This document shows, piece by piece, positions 46,433 through 59,299 of a stretch of DNA of 64,000 bases (the stretch's first letter is position 1; every line of letters begins with the position of its first letter). A program made the translations under genes and the position numbers. The notes beneath the pieces were generated by a model that made no database searches, was not told the origin of the DNA, and worked only from the letters and a program-made list of their open reading frames with translations. Origin of the DNA: Delphinapterus leucas. Lineage: Eukaryota; Chordata; Mammalia; Artiodactyla; Monodontidae. The DNA lies in assembly GCF_002288925.2 (NCBI RefSeq), contig NW_022098007.1:24180815-24244814 (forward strand), in the 5' to 3' direction.

Positions 46433-46555
46433 TGGTTTCCTTTCCTTTCCGTGCCACGTGGCATGGGGGATCTTAGTTCCCCAACAAGGGATCAAACCCA
46501 CATCCCCTGCAGTGGAAGCACAGAGTCTTAACCACTGGACCACCAAGGAAGTCCC
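46433..46555 (-). mobile_element. Short tRNA-derived SINE fragment, antisense
   Basis: Reverse of an older artiodactyl tRNA-Glu-type SINE (ttagttccccaacaaggg... ending ccaccaaggaagtccc). It resembles the fragment at 52748-52866 more than the CHR short form. Confidence 0.75.
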
Positions 46556-47699
46556 ACCCTATCTGTTTTGATTGGGGCATTTAGTCTGTTGATATTTAAA
46601 GTAATTATTGATAGGTATGTACTTATTGCCATTTTATTACTTGTTTCCTTTTTGTTTTTGTAGTTCTCTGTTCTTCTTTTTGTTTCTTCCCCTATGGTTG
46701 ATTTTATTTTTTTGAGCTGTTTCAGGATCACAGCAAAATTTAGGAGAGAGTAGAGATTTCCCATATACAAGCTGCACCACATGTATATCCTCCCTTATTA
46801 TCAATGTCCCCCAACAGAATGGCACATTTGTTACAAGTGACAAATCTACGCTGAGATATCTTAATCACCCAAATCCACAGATTACATTATGGTTCACTCT
46901 CAGTGTTGTATATTCTATGGGTACATAGAATGTATAGTGACATATATCCATCGTTAACATATCATAGAGTATTTTCATTGCCCTAAAAATCTTTTGTGCT
47001 GTACTTTTCATTCCACCCCACCCCAACCTCTGAGAACCACTGATCCTTTCACGTTCTCCATAGTATTCTCTTTTCTACAATGTCATATAGTTGGAATCAT
47101 ACATTATATAGCCTTTTCAGACTGGCTTCTTTCACTTTATAATATACACATATGAAGGAATCATTTCATGTCTTTTCATGGCTTCATATATCATTTCATT
47201 TTAGAATTAAATATTCCATTCTCTGAATGTACCACAGCTTATTTATTCCTTCACCTACTGAAAGACATCTTAATTCTTCCACATTTGGTCAATTATGAAT
47301 AAAGCTGCTATAAACATCCATGTGCAGATTTTTGTGTGAACTTAAGTTTTCAACTCTTCAGGTAAATGTCAAAGTGCACAACTGCTGGATTTTATGGTAA
47401 GAGTATGTTTACTTTTTAAGAAATTGCCAACTGTCTTCTAAAGTGGCTACAACATTTTGAATCCCCACCAGCGATGAAGGAGAGTTACTGTTGCCCCACA
47501 TCCTTGCCAAAATATGGTATGGTCAGTGTTTCAGAAGTTGGCCATTCTAATAGGTGTGCAGAGGTATCACAGTGATGGTTAAATTTGCATTTTTTTTTAC
47601 ATTAAGTCTTATCATATGTTTATTTTGATCTGTATATTTTCTTTGGTGAGGGGTCTATTAACATCTTTGACCCATTTATTTAAATTGGGTTGTTTTTTT
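46556..47699 (-). mobile_element. L1 pieces, antisense
   Basis: 46556-46690 is antisense L1 ORF2 start (endonuclease N-terminus: 'ttgattggggcatttagtc', 'taattattgataggtatgta'). 46691-47699 is antisense old L1 3' region ('ataaagctgctataaacatc', 'gcttctttcactttataat'). Confidence 0.7.
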
Positions 47700-49155
47700 A
47701 AATTTTTTATTATTTATTATTTAAAAATTATTTTTATTAATACAATGTTGTGTTAGTTTCAGGTGTACAGCAAAGTGAATGAGTTATACATATGCATATA
47801 TCCACTCCTTTTTTTCTTATATTCTTTTCCCATACAGGCAATTACACAGTACAGAGTTGAGTTCCCTGTGCTATACAGCAGGTTCTAATTAGTTATCTAT
47901 TTTATATATAGTAGTGTGTATCTCCCAATTTATCGCTCCCCCCTTTATCCCCTGGTAACCATAAGTTTGTTTTCTACATTGGTGACTCTACTTCTGTTTT
48001 GTAAATGAGTTCATCTGTAACCTTTTTTACAGATTCCACATATAAGCAATATCATATGATACTTGTCTATGTTTCACTTACTTCACTCAGTATGACAATC
48101 TCTACGTCCATCCATGTTGCTGCAAATGGCATTATTTTGTATACATGTACCACACCTTTATCCATTCATCCATCAATGGACATTTAGGTTGCTTCCATGT
48201 CTTGGCTATTGTAAATAGTGCTGCAATGAACATTGGGTGCATGTATCTTTTCAAATTATGGTATTCTCCAGATATACACCCAGGAGTGCGATTGCTAGAT
48301 CAAATGGCAGCTCTATTTTTAGTTTTTTTAAGGAACCTCCATACTGTTCTCCATAGTGGCTGTACCAATTTACAACCCCACCAACAGTGCAAGAGGGTTC
48401 CCTTTTCTCCACACTCTCTCCAGCACTTGTTGTTTGTAGATTTTTTGATGATGGCCATTCTGACTGCTGTGAGGTGATACCTCATTGTAATTTTGATAGC
48501 ATTTCTCTAATAATTAGTGATGTTGAGCATCTTTTCATGTGTCTCGTGGCCATCGGTATGTCTTCTTTGGAGATATGTCTATTTAGATCATCTGCCCATT
48601 TATGATTGGGTTTGTTGTTTTTTATTTTGATATTGAACTGTATGAGCTGTTTGTATATTTTGGAAATTAATCCCTTGTGGGTCACTTCATTTGCAAATAT
48701 TTTCTCCCATTCTGAGGGTTGTCTTTTCATTTTGTTTATGGTTTCCTTTGCTGTGCTAAAGCTTTTAAGTTTAATTAGGTCCCATTATTTTTGTTTTTAT
48801 TTTCATTACTCTAGGCAGTGGGTCAAAAAAGATGTTGCTGTGACTTATGTCAAAGAGTGTTCTGCTATATATTTCTCTAAGAGTTTTATAGTATTCAGCC
48901 TTACATTTAGGTCTTTAATCAACACTGAGTTTATTTTTGTGTATGTTGTTAGAGAGTGTGCTAATTTCCTTCTTTTACATTTAGCTGTCCAGTTTTCCCA
49001 GCACACTTACTGAAGAGGCTGTCTTTTCTCCATTGTATCTTCTTGCTTCCTTTGTCAAAGATAAAGTGACCATATGTGCGTGGGTTTATCTCTGGGCTTT
49101 CTGTCCTGTTCCATTGATCTATATTTCTGTTTTTGTGCCAGTACCATACTGGCAT
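47700..49155 (-). mobile_element. L1 3' end through ORF2 C-terminus, antisense
   Basis: Younger antisense L1: 3'UTR ('acaatgttgtgttagtttca', 'gagttccctgtgctatacag'), then ORF2 C-terminus. Frames at 48482-48730, 48300-48485 and 48961-49164 still resemble ORF2. It ends where it meets older L1 sequence. Confidence 0.82.
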
Positions 49156-50487
49156 ATATATCATATATATGCTCTTTTGTCATATATATCAATTTTCACT
49201 TGGGTCTATTTCTGGGCTACCTATTCTGTTTCATTAATCTATTTGTCTATTGGGGGGAATAATACAACACTATCTTGATTACTGTCTGTAGCTTTAAAAT
49301 AAGTCTTGAAGTAGAGTAGTGTGAATCTTTCAACTTTGCTCTTCTCAAATAACATGTTGGTAATGCAGGGTATTTTGTCTCTCCATATAAACTTTATAAT
49401 CAGTTTGTTGATATCCACAAAATAACTTGCTGGAATTTTTATAGGACTACCTTGAAGCTATTCATCAAATTGGGAAAAACATACATCTTGAAAATGTTGA
49501 GTCTTCTTTATCCATGAACATGTACTGATACTATCTCCACTAAATCAGTTAATTTCTATTATCAGAATTTTATAGTTTTCCTCATATAGATCTTGTACAT
49601 ATTTTGTTAGATTTATACCAATTTCATTTTGGAGAGTATGAATGTAAACAGACCTGTGTTTTTAACTTCAAATTCCACTTGCTTGTTGCTGGTGTCTAAG
49701 AAAGTGACTGAAAAACCTTGTATCCTGAATCCTTTCTATAATTGTTTCAGTTCTGGGAAGGTATTTTTGGCTTTAGTTTTGTCAATTCATATTTTCTACA
49801 TAGACAAACATGTCATTTCCAACCAAAGTCAGTTATATTTTTTCCTATCCAAAATGTATTCCTTTAATTTCCTTGTCTTTGCTTTAGCTAGAATCCAGTA
49901 CAATGTTAAAAAGGAGTGGTGACAGGGGACATCTTTGCCTTTTATCTGATCTTGGTGTGAAAGCTGCTAGCTTCTCACCATTAGGTATCAAGCTGTAGGT
50001 TTTATGTAGATAGATCATGTTTATCAGGCTGAGTTAGTTCCCCCTGCATTCCTAGTTTATTGCAAGGTTTTTGTTTTTTTTTAATCACAAATGGGTGCTG
50101 GATTTTGTCAAATGCATTTCCTGCATCTATTGCCATGATCGTGTGATTTTTTTTAGCCTGTTGATATACGAGGTTACATTAACTAATTTTCTCTTCAAAT
50201 ATGTTCTCATGCCCTTTCTCTCTCCCTTCTCCTTCTGGGACCCCTACAATGTGAATATTGGTGCATTTAATGTTGTCCCAGAGGTCTCTTACACTGTCCT
50301 CATTTCTTTTCATTCCGTTTTCTTTATTCTGTCCTGTGGCACTGATTCCCACCACTGTCTTCCAGCTCACTTATCTGTTCTGCCTCATTTATTCTGCCAT
50401 TAATTCCTTCTAGTGTTTTTTTCATTTCAGCTACTGTATTGTTCATCTCTGTTTAACAGTTTGTTCTTTATATCTCTACCTCCCGGG

Positions 50488-50690
50488 AGATCAGCTCGAT
50501 GCTTTGTGATGACCTAGAGGAGTGCGATAGGGAGGGTGGGAGGGAGGCTCTAGAGGGAGGGGATATGGGGATGTAAATATACATACAGCTAATTCACTTT
50601 GCTGTATAGCAGAAACTAACACAATATTGTAAAGCAATTGTATTCCAATAAAGATGTTAAAAAAATAATAATAAAGCAAATTTGAAAACA
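50488..50690 (+). mobile_element. Very short L1 3' end insertion
   Basis: Sense L1 3'UTR only (gatcagctcgatgctttgtg ... ccaataaagatgtt) plus an A-rich tail. It splits the antisense ORF1. The host ORF1 continues on both sides; the TSD is unclear. Confidence 0.85.
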
Positions 50691-50903
50691 AAACAAAAAT
50701 CTTCTCTTTGTTAAACATTTCTTACATCTTCTCGGTCTGTGCCTCCATTCTTTTTCCAAGATCCTGGATCACCTTTACTATCATTACTATGAATTATTTT
50801 TCAGGTAGATTGCCTATCTCCACTTCACTTAGCTGTTCTTTTTATCTTGTTCCTTCATCTGGACCACATTTCTCTACCGTCTCATTTTGTCCAACCTTCT
50901 GTG

Positions 50904-51273
50904 GGTTTTTTTCATTTGTTTTTATATAAATTTATTTATTTAAATTTTTATTTGGGGCTGCATTGGGTCTTCGTTGCTGTGTGCAGGTTTTCTCTAGTTG
51001 TGGCAAGCTGGGGCTACTCTTCACTACTGTGAGCGGGCTTCTCATTGCAATGGCTTCTCGCTGTGGAGCACAGGCTCTAGGCACACAGCTTCAGTGATTG
51101 TGGCCCTTGGGCTCAGTAGTTGTGGCTCATGGGCTCTAGAGTGCAGGCTCAATAGCTGTGGCACACAGACTTAGCTGTTCTGTGGCATGTGGGATCTTCC
51201 CAGACCAGGGATCAAACCCGTGTCCCCTGCCTTGGCAGGTGATTCTTAACCACTGCACCACCAGGGAAGTCCT
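50904..51273 (-). mobile_element. CHR-type SINE, long form, antisense
   Basis: Left T-rich tail, reversed long SINE body, ending ccaccagggaagtcct. TSD aaccttctgtg at 50893-50903 and 51274-51284, identical. Confidence 0.94.
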
Positions 51274-52747
51274 AACCTTCTGTGTTTGTGGTGTCCTTTC
51301 CACAGGCTGCAGGGTCATAGTTCCTCTTGCTTCTGGTGTCTGCCACCCGGGTGGGTAAAGTTGGTCCAGGGGCTTGTGCAGTCTTCCTGGTGGAAGGGAC
51401 TGGTACCTGCCATTTCAAGGGGTGGGTTTAGAGGTGGCTGTGAGCTCAGTACAACTTTAGGCAGCCTGTCTGCTGACGGGTGGAGCTGTGTTCCCAGCCT
51501 GCTGGCTGATTGGCCTGAGGCATCCCAGCACTGGAGCCTGCAGGCCGTTGGGTGGGGCCAAGTCTCAGTGCCAAAATGGTGACCTCCATGAGAGCTCACA
51601 CCAATTAATATTTCCTGGGGCTTCTGCCACCAATGTCCTTGCCCCCACAGTGAGCCACAGCCGACACCTGCCTCCCCAGGAGACCTTCCAAGACCCGCCA
51701 GTAGGTCTAGCCCAGGTTCCTATGGAGTCACTGCTTTGTGCTGAGTCCCAGTGCACATGAAGCCTTGGGTGCGCCCTCTAAGAGTGGAGTCTGTTTCCCC
51801 CACTGCTATGCAGCTCCTGCACTCATGCCCTGCTAGCCTTCAAAGCCAAATGCTCTGGGGGTTTCTCCTCCCAATGTCAAACCCTCAGGCTGGGGGAGCT
51901 GACGTAGGGCTCAGAACTCTCACTCCTGTGGGAGAACCTGATATATTTTCCAGTTTGTGGGTTGCCCACCTGGCAGGTATGGGATTTGATTATATTATGA
52001 AAGTGCCCCTCCTACCATCTCATTGTGGATTCTTCTTTGTCTTTGGATGTAAAATATATTTTTTTGATAGGTTCCAGCCTTTTTTATTGATGGCTGTTCA
52101 GCAGTTAGTCGTGATTTTGGTGTTTTCATGACAGGAGGTGAGCACAAGTCCTTCTACTCTGCCATCTTGTCCAGAATGGAGGGGCTGCTTTTAGTTTGGA
52201 TGATTGCTGCCTCTTTCCTCAGTGTGTGCTAGCCATTATCCCCTTGATATGGGGTGTGCAGGTCTGGTGGCCTGTGCACACTCCTAGGACAGCAGGGACA
52301 GGGACTGGCATCTGACTATTAATTTTCAAATGCTGAAACAACCTTGCATACCAATTATATATTCCATTTATTCATGATGCATAATTCTTTATACATTGTT
52401 GTATTTGATTTGCTAATATTTTGTTGAGGACTTTTATCTATGTTCATGAAAGATACTGGTCTGCAGTTTTCTTGTAATGCCTTTGTCTGATTTTCCTATT
52501 AGGGTAATGTTGGCCTCACAGAATAAGTTAGGAAACATTTTCTCTGCCTCTATCCTCTGAAAATGATTGTAGAGTACTGGGATGATTCCTTCCTTAAATG
52601 TCTTACAGAATTTACTAGTGAACCCATCTGGGCCTGGTGCTTTCTGTTTTGGAAGGTTATTAAATATTGATTCAATTTCCTTCATAGATATAGGACTAAG
52701 GAGCTTGTCTATTTTTTTAAATGTAACTTTTTCTATACTCATCTTTT

Positions 52748-52866
52748 TTCTTTTTTTGGCTGCACCACGCACCTTGCAGGTTCTTAGTTCCCTGACAAGG
52801 GATTGATCCTGGGCCCCTGGCAGTGAGAGAACCAAGTCCCAACCACTGGACCACCAGGGAATTCCT
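52748..52866 (-). mobile_element. Short tRNA-derived SINE fragment, antisense
   Basis: T-rich start, then the reverse of an artiodactyl tRNA-type SINE (ttagttccctgacaagggat ... ccaccagggaattcct). No clear TSD. Confidence 0.75.
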
Positions 52867-54022
52867 GAGATTGTCTATTTTTATTGTGTAAGTTTTGGTA
52901 AACTGTGTCTTTTGAGGAATTGGTCCATTTCATTTAGATTATCAAATATGTGGGCACAGAATTGTTTACAGTATTCCTTTATTATCATTTCAGTGTCCAC
53001 AGGATCTGTAGCGATGTCCCACCTTTCATTTCTGATATGAGTAATTTGTGTCCTCTGTTTTATTTTTCTTAGTCTGTCTAGAGGCTTATGAATTTCATGG
53101 ATCTTTTGAAAAAACCAACTTTTGGATTCATTTACTTTTTGTATTTCTTGTCTTCAGTTTTATTAATTTCTGCTCTAATTGTTATTTTTCTTCTTTAGAT
53201 TAATTTGCTTTTTTCTAGTTTCCTAAGGTAGAAACTTAGATTGAGTTTAGTTGTTTCTTGTTTTCTATAAATACATATCCAGTGCTATAAATTATTCTCT
53301 GAGCACTGCTTTCATTACATTCTACAAATTTTGGTAAGTAGAGTTTTCATTTTCATTTAATTAAAAATATTTAAAAATTTCACTTGATACTGCTTCTTTA
53401 ACACATGTGTTATTTAGAAGTGTTTTTAATCTCAACACATTTGAGATTTTCCAGATATTTCCAATCAGGAAAATTATTGATTTGTAATCTCATTCCATTG
53501 CAGTCTGAGAGCATATATTGATTTTATTCTTTTAAATTTGTTAAGGTGTGTTTTATGGCCCAAAATGTTTTCCATTTTGCTGAATGTTCCATGTCAGCTT
53601 GAGAAGAATGTGTAATCTTAGTGTTGTTCAATGAAGTAGTCTATAGATATTCATTAGACCCAGCTGATTGATGGTGGTGTTGAGTTCAACTATGTCCTTA
53701 CTGATTTTCTGCCTGCTGGATTTGTCCATTTCTGAAAGAGAGGTGTTGAAGTCTCTAACTAATAGATGGTTTCATCTATTTCTCTTTGTAGTTTGCACAG
53801 GTTTTGCCTCAAATAGTTTGATGCTCTGTTGGTAAGTGTATACACGGGAAGGACTGTTATATCTTTTTGGAGAATTGACCCCTTTATCATTATGTGATGA
53901 CCTTCTTTATCCCTGACACCTTTAATTTCTTTGAAATCTCCTCCATCTGAAATTAATAGAGGTACTCCTACTCTCTTTTCACTAGTGTTAACATGATATA
54001 TCTTTTCCACCCATTTACTTTT

Positions 54023-54223
54023 TTTTTTTTTTGCGGTACACGGGACTCTCACTGCTGTGGCCTCTCCCGCTGTGGAGCACAGGCTCCGGACGCGCAGGCT
54101 CAGCGGCCATGGCTCACAGGCCCAGCCGCTCCACGGCATGTGGGATCTTCCCAGACTGTGGCACGAACCCATGTCCCCTGCATCAGCAGGTGGACTCTCA
54201 ACCACTGTGCCACAAGGGAAGCC
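54023..54223 (-). mobile_element. CHR-type SINE, short form, antisense, perfect TSD
   Basis: Canonical reversed SINE. TSD cacccatttactttt at 54008-54022 and 54224-54238, 15 of 15 identical, although the T tail overlaps the last bases. Confidence 0.94.
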
Positions 54224-55930
54224 CACCCATTTACTTTTATCTGTGTCTTTATAATTCACTTCTTTTAGGAAGCATATAGTTGGCTCTTGTTATCTGACCT
54301 ACTCTGAATACACCCAAATTTGTGCAATTAGAACACTGATGTTGAAAGTGATTATTGATATAGCTGGTTTAACATCTACCATATTTGTTCCTGTTTTCTA
54401 TTTGTTGCACTTTTTCTCTGTTCCTATTTTTGTCTTTTAATTTTTTTGGCCTTTTGTGGTTTTAACTGAGCATTTTATATGATTCCATTTTCTCCCCTTT
54501 ATTAGCATATCAGCTAATACTTCTTTTGTAACTTTTTTTTAGTGCTTGCCACAATGCAATATACATTTACAATTAATCCAGGTCTGCTTTCAAACAACAT
54601 TATATCACTTCCCGGTAGTGTGAGTACCTTTTAATAACAAAATAATCCTAATTCCTCCCTCCTGTACCTTATATCATTGCTTTCACTAATTTCACTTATA
54701 CGTAAGTATACATAAGCACAAACATATATGCATATGATATATAAAAGTACACACGATTGAATACAGTGTTATTATTAACAAACTATTACCTGTTAGATCA
54801 ATTAATAATAAGAAAAAAAGTTTTTTATTCACCTTCACTCATTCCTTCTTCAAGGCTCTTCGATACTTTATGTAGATCCGAGTTTCCAATCTTTATCACT
54901 TTCCTCCTGTCTAAGCACTTCTTTTAACGTTTCCTGAAAGGTCTACTGGCAAAAAATGGACCTTCAAATTTTGTTTGTCTGAGAAGGTCTTTATTTCTTC
55001 TTCGCTTATGAAGGATAACTTTGCAAAGTACAGAACTCTAGTTTCCAGGTTTTTTTCTCTAACCACTTTAAATATTTCACTCCATGCTTTTCTTGCTATC
55101 ATTTCTGAGAAGTCAAATGTGATTCTTATTTTTATTCCTCTATAAAGGTGTCCTCATTTCTTTTATGGTGTTTTTGATATTTAACATTTCTTTTGGTTCT
55201 TAGAATTTCCATCTCTCTGCTTACATTGCCCATCTGTTCCTACATGCTGTCTACGTCACCCACTAGAGTCCTTAACATAGTCCTCTCGCTTCTTTCAGGA
55301 TTTTTTTTTAGCTTTAATTTTCTGTAGTTTTTTAAAATGATATTCCTAGGTATAGTTTTTGGCCCATTTATCTTGGTGTTCTCTGAGCTTCCTGGATCTG
55401 TGCTGTGGTGTCCAACATTAATTTGGGGGAAAATTTCAGTCACTATTACTTCAAATATAACTTCTGTTCCTTTACTTCTTCTTCTTGTATTCCCATTACA
55501 TGTATGTTACGCTTCGTGGTTGTGCCACAGTTCTTCAATATTCTACTTTTTTCTTCAGTCTTTTGTTCCCTTTGCTTTTGGTTTTCAAGAATTCTATTAC
55601 TATATCCTTGAGCTCAGAGATTCTTTCCTGAGCCTTGTTTAGTCTACTAAGGGGCCCATCAAAACCATTCTTCATTTCTGTTACAGTGTTTTTTATATTT
55701 GTCACTTCTTTTGGTTCTTTCTTAGGATTTCCATCTCTCTACTTACACTGTCCGTCTCTTCTGGCATGCTGTCTACTTCACCCATTTAGAGCCCCTAGAA
55801 TATTAATCATAGTTGTTTTAAATTCCAGGTCTGATAACTCCAATATACCTGCCAGCTCTGGTTCTGGTCCTTGGTCTGCATCTTCAAATTGGGTTTTTTG
55901 CCTTTAGGTATGCCTTGTAATTTTTTCTTG

Positions 55931-56935
55931 ATAGCTGGACACGATATACAATGTAAAAGGAACTGCTATAACAAGGCTTTAGTAATGGGATGGTGAAGCG
56001 TGAGGGAAGGGGAAACATTCTACAGTCCTATAATTAGATTTCGATCTCTCAGTGACCGTATGTCTCTGGACTATGTAACTTCACAACAGCTTCTCAGTTT
56101 TATTCTTCTTGCCTTGGGTGGGACAGGATGGCTACAGTAAGCTGGAGTTGGGTATTCCCCTTCCCCAGGTTAAGTTAGGCTATGATAATACCCCAGCAGG
56201 TTAAGCTCTGGTTAAATAGTTGCCTCTGAGGTCAGGTCTTCTTAAGAACAGAGTACTCTGGCTTATTTCAAAATGATTCTCCTTTCTCTCCCCCTGACAG
56301 AAGTACAAGGGTATTTTTCTCCTGTATGTACTCCTGGAGGTAAATCTCACAATATTGTGGAGTTCCCTCTATGACTGGGTTCCCAAGGAGTTTTTACCTC
56401 TCAGACTTGTCCACACTGAGGCTCCAGCAATTTAACTTACAGTTCAGGTTTTCCTATCCTGGCACTGGTTCCTGCAGTGGTTTCTGCTCCTCTACTACAG
56501 TAAGCCATGACTCCCTGTATTCACCTGTCTCTTCTCTCCAATCTTGTGGGCAATAGTTTGCCCTGTGTCCTCTCCTCTTTTACAGATACAAGAAGCACTG
56601 GTGATTTTTCAGTCTGTTTAGTTTTTTACTTATCTTTTGGATGGAGTGGCTCCAAGCTCCTTACATGTGAAACTAGAAACCTCACTTACTTCTTTTGAAG
56701 TCTACTAGTGATCAGTCACTGCATATCAGGTATTCAGTTTACATGCAAAAATGTAGTTATGTTGCCTCCTTGTCTTCCAGGGATGAACCCATATGACATC
56801 TTCGAAAATACATAATCAAAAAAGGAAATGGCCAAGAAAAAAAATAGAAGTGCAGTAATAAAAGTGTTAACACTGACGGGAAATTTGAAATTAATGTAAA
56901 CAGTTATAACATAATTGGCTGACCATGGAAATGTT
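55931..56935. other. Unassigned, possibly old L1 5' sequence
   Basis: About 1 kb with no gene or RNA signal. Composition and position suggest more antisense old L1 5'UTR, but I cannot confirm it. Confidence 0.35.
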
Positions 56936-57500
56936 GACAATATCATTTGACCTTTAGATATGCACCTGTAGTAACTTACCAGTACAAATGAGAACAGTGA
57001 CTGTGCTGAAAAGGATGAAGATGTCCAATAGGGAATGACATACCAGCAAAAATTTTTATATTAAAGAAACTTTCAGAAATATTTCATGACATTGAAAGCA
57101 TGAAAGATGAAATGCTGGATGGAAATCCATATTTAGAAAGAAGAATGACAATTCAGCAAACTATAGAAAAGATGCTCATTCCTAATATACAAATTATATG
57201 AGAAGAAAGTAAGCACTGTTAAATCTACTATTGATAACTTTTATAATGAAATAAAACTCTAATTTTAAATGTTTCTAACATTTCATATTAAAATATAGTA
57301 AATAACTGTTAGCTTAACTAATGCTTTAAATTTCCTATACATTTGTGATTGACAGTAAGAATTTTTAATGTTTTGACAAAAAACTTTTTAGGTAATGGAG
57401 CAACAGTAATTTTTCCATTAATTAATACTGCTTTCAGGTAGCAGTCATTTTTACAGTCCCACAATACTATGTAAAGCAAGATTTGCCTATATTTCATGGG
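56936..57500 (+). mobile_element. Tigger-type transposon fragment (transposase C-terminus)
   Basis: The plus strand at about 57060-57180 encodes LSEIFHDIES...MLDGNPYLERRM...IEKML, the C-terminal signature of Tigger/pogo transposases. Flanks are decayed noncoding parts. Orientation is opposite to the other two Tigger elements in the window. Confidence 0.75.
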
Positions 57501-57559
57501 ATTTTTTGGGGGGTGGGGTGCCACTGTAAATGGTACTGTTAATTAAATTTTGATTTCCA

Positions 57560-57960
57560 AATATTCACAGCTAGTATACTGAAATGCATGCCCTTTATTG
57601 TTTTTTATTGCCTTATGGTATTGGGTTGAACTTCCAGTGCAAAATTGAACAGTCATGGTGAAATCTAACATACTTGCCTACTTCCTGTTCATAGAAGGGG
57701 AAACCATTAAGTCTTTAATGGTTGATACTGATGTTACTATCAGTGTTTAGGAGATTCAATTTATCACATTAATGAGGTTGCCTTCTATTCCAAATTTGCT
57801 AAGCATTTTTTTGTTATGAATAGGTTTTAAATTATGTCAAATGCTTTTCTTTTTGTACATATTGAGATAACATGTTTTCTTTTTTAGTTACATGATTGAC
57901 TTCCAAATGTTGAATTACTCTTTCAGTTCTGAACCGGACCATTTTCAAATACACTTAGAG
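57560..57960 (-). mobile_element. Old L1 ORF2 fragment, antisense
   Basis: Antisense L1 reverse-transcriptase words ('gaacagtcatggtgaaatct', 'cttacttgcctacttcc'-like, 'gttatgaataggttttaaat'). Much decayed. Confidence 0.55.
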
Positions 57961-58440
57961 CATTCTGTTCTCCTTAAAAAAGGCACACTGTCAAGGGAAA
58001 CATTTTATCACAGTCAAACAGACCTCAGGTAAGGGAAATCCCAACTTCTGTTCCCTACAGCCTTTGACATAGAGGAAAGAAAATACCCAACTCCAGTCCC
58101 TTTGAGCCTCTGACAGAAAAAAGGGAAGTACCCAAATCCAGCCCTTTCTAGCCTTCCTGTCTCACCTCAAGTGGGAAAAACCGAAGAATCACTTGGTAAG
58201 GTCACAGACAAGGGGCACAGGCTCACTAAAAGACTGAGACTTAATCACAGGGATATAAATGCTACTCCTCTCCCCACATACCTTATCAACATATTAACAG
58301 AGCTTCTCTTTCCACTTTTCAGAGTTCTCCTTGGGTTGCCTCTTATTTCCAGGGATTACAGTGTACTTAAGAGTGGAGGAACAGGGAGAAATGTATCTAT
58401 GTCACACTTTCTGAAACAGAAGTCCTGGTGCCTGTTTTTA
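57961..58440. other. Unassigned stretch with imperfect triplicate
   Basis: No gene recognised. At 58036-58165, three related segments of roughly 45 bp each carry 'ggaa..tcccaac', 'aatacccaactcc' and 'agtacccaaatcc' followed by a cc-t-ag-cct element. Possibly part of an old retroelement leader. A 90-codon frame at 58171-58443 has no recognised motif. Confidence 0.35.
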
Positions 58441-58612
58441 TAAATAAAGTTTTACTGGAAAACAGTCACACTCATTCATTTATTAATTGTCTAAGGTGAC
58501 TTCTGTGCTACAATGGCAGAGTTAAGTAGTGTGAAAGACCAGGACTTGAAAAGCATAAAACACCTTCGATTTGGTCCTTAAACTTTCTGACCCCTGTGTT
58601 AGAGGGCATTAT
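58441..58612. mobile_element. hAT-type MITE fragment (MER1/Charlie group)
   Basis: Contains 'aataaagttttactggaaaac', 'ttgtctaaggtgacttctg' and ends ctttctgacccctg, matching the common mammalian hAT MITE that carries the caggggt-type terminal repeat. The left terminus is missing. Confidence 0.65.
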
Positions 58613-59110
58613 GGTAAAGCCCCAAATACAACAGCAACAAAAAGGATAAAATATTATGAATAAGCAGGTCAAAAACTGTTTAAAATATATATGAAGGTAA
58701 CTATAAAATACACATTAAAAATTCAAAAAGAGCCTTAAATAAATAAAAAGACATCCCTTGTTTTTGGATTAGGATGTCCCAAGATCTTCAAGACAACACT
58801 TATAAGTTTATAAATTTTATAAACATAATTTTATAAATTTAATAAAATCCTCCCCCCAAAATCCCCAAAAATTAGTTTTACAGAGCTACACAAATTGATC
58901 CTGAAGTTCAACTGGAAAAATAAACCCACATAAATTTCTAGGAAAACAATGAAGAAAAAAAAGAGCTCCATGAGTGAACTAACCTGACAAATTATTATAA
59001 TATACTATAAAGCCTATATAATCAGGAGCGTGGTACTAGCCCCTGAATAGAGAGGTCAATGGAAAGGAACAGAAAAGTCCAGAAAACAGACCCAACTATA
59101 TGTAAAAGCT
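58613..59110 (+). mobile_element. Old L1 ORF2 C-terminal fragment, sense
   Basis: Sense old L1 words ('ttgatcctgaagttcaactgg', 'ggagcgtggtactagcccct'). Decayed. 59111-59300 is not assigned. Confidence 0.65.
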
Positions 59111-59299
59111 TACTACATCACAGTCCATTTGCAGTTAATAATGTATTGCTTCACAATATCTTGCAATGTTATAAGCTCATAGTCCCCTGTTCTTTATTTT
59201 ACTTTTTTATATATAATACATACATGTATGTTACAGACCTAATACAACGATGTTACAATTTTAATTTTTAATAAGGTATTTGCTTCATAAAGCTATGAA

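Larger units (their letters stand above)
49156..52190 (-). mobile_element. L1 with ORF1 and 5'UTR, antisense, with insertions
   Basis: Antisense older ORF2 to about 50160. Then ORF1: the minus strand at 50179-50370 encodes RDLWDNIKCTNIHIVGVPEG, the start of the ORF1 RRM, and the N-terminal ORF1 part continues at about 50700-50890. Then 5'UTR (about 51285-52190), GC-richer. The ORF1 is interrupted by a short L1 3' end (50488-50690) and the N-terminal side by a SINE (50904-51273). Confidence 0.7.
52330..55930 (-). mobile_element. Old L1 (ORF2 to 5' region), antisense, split by two SINEs
   Basis: Antisense ORF2: reverse transcriptase at 52434-52740 (minus-strand frame with QKAPGPDGF), endonuclease at about 53700-53980, then old L1 5' sequence ('tatgaaggataactttgcaa', 'cttcttcttgtattcccatt') to about 55930. 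The 140 bp at 52191-52329 I cannot assign. Confidence 0.7.

Noticed and set aside
51286..51760. Proline/serine-rich open frames in GC-richer DNA, suggesting a gene
   Set aside because: Position directly upstream of ORF1 of an antisense L1 and sequence character fit the L1 5'UTR; no splice or start context.
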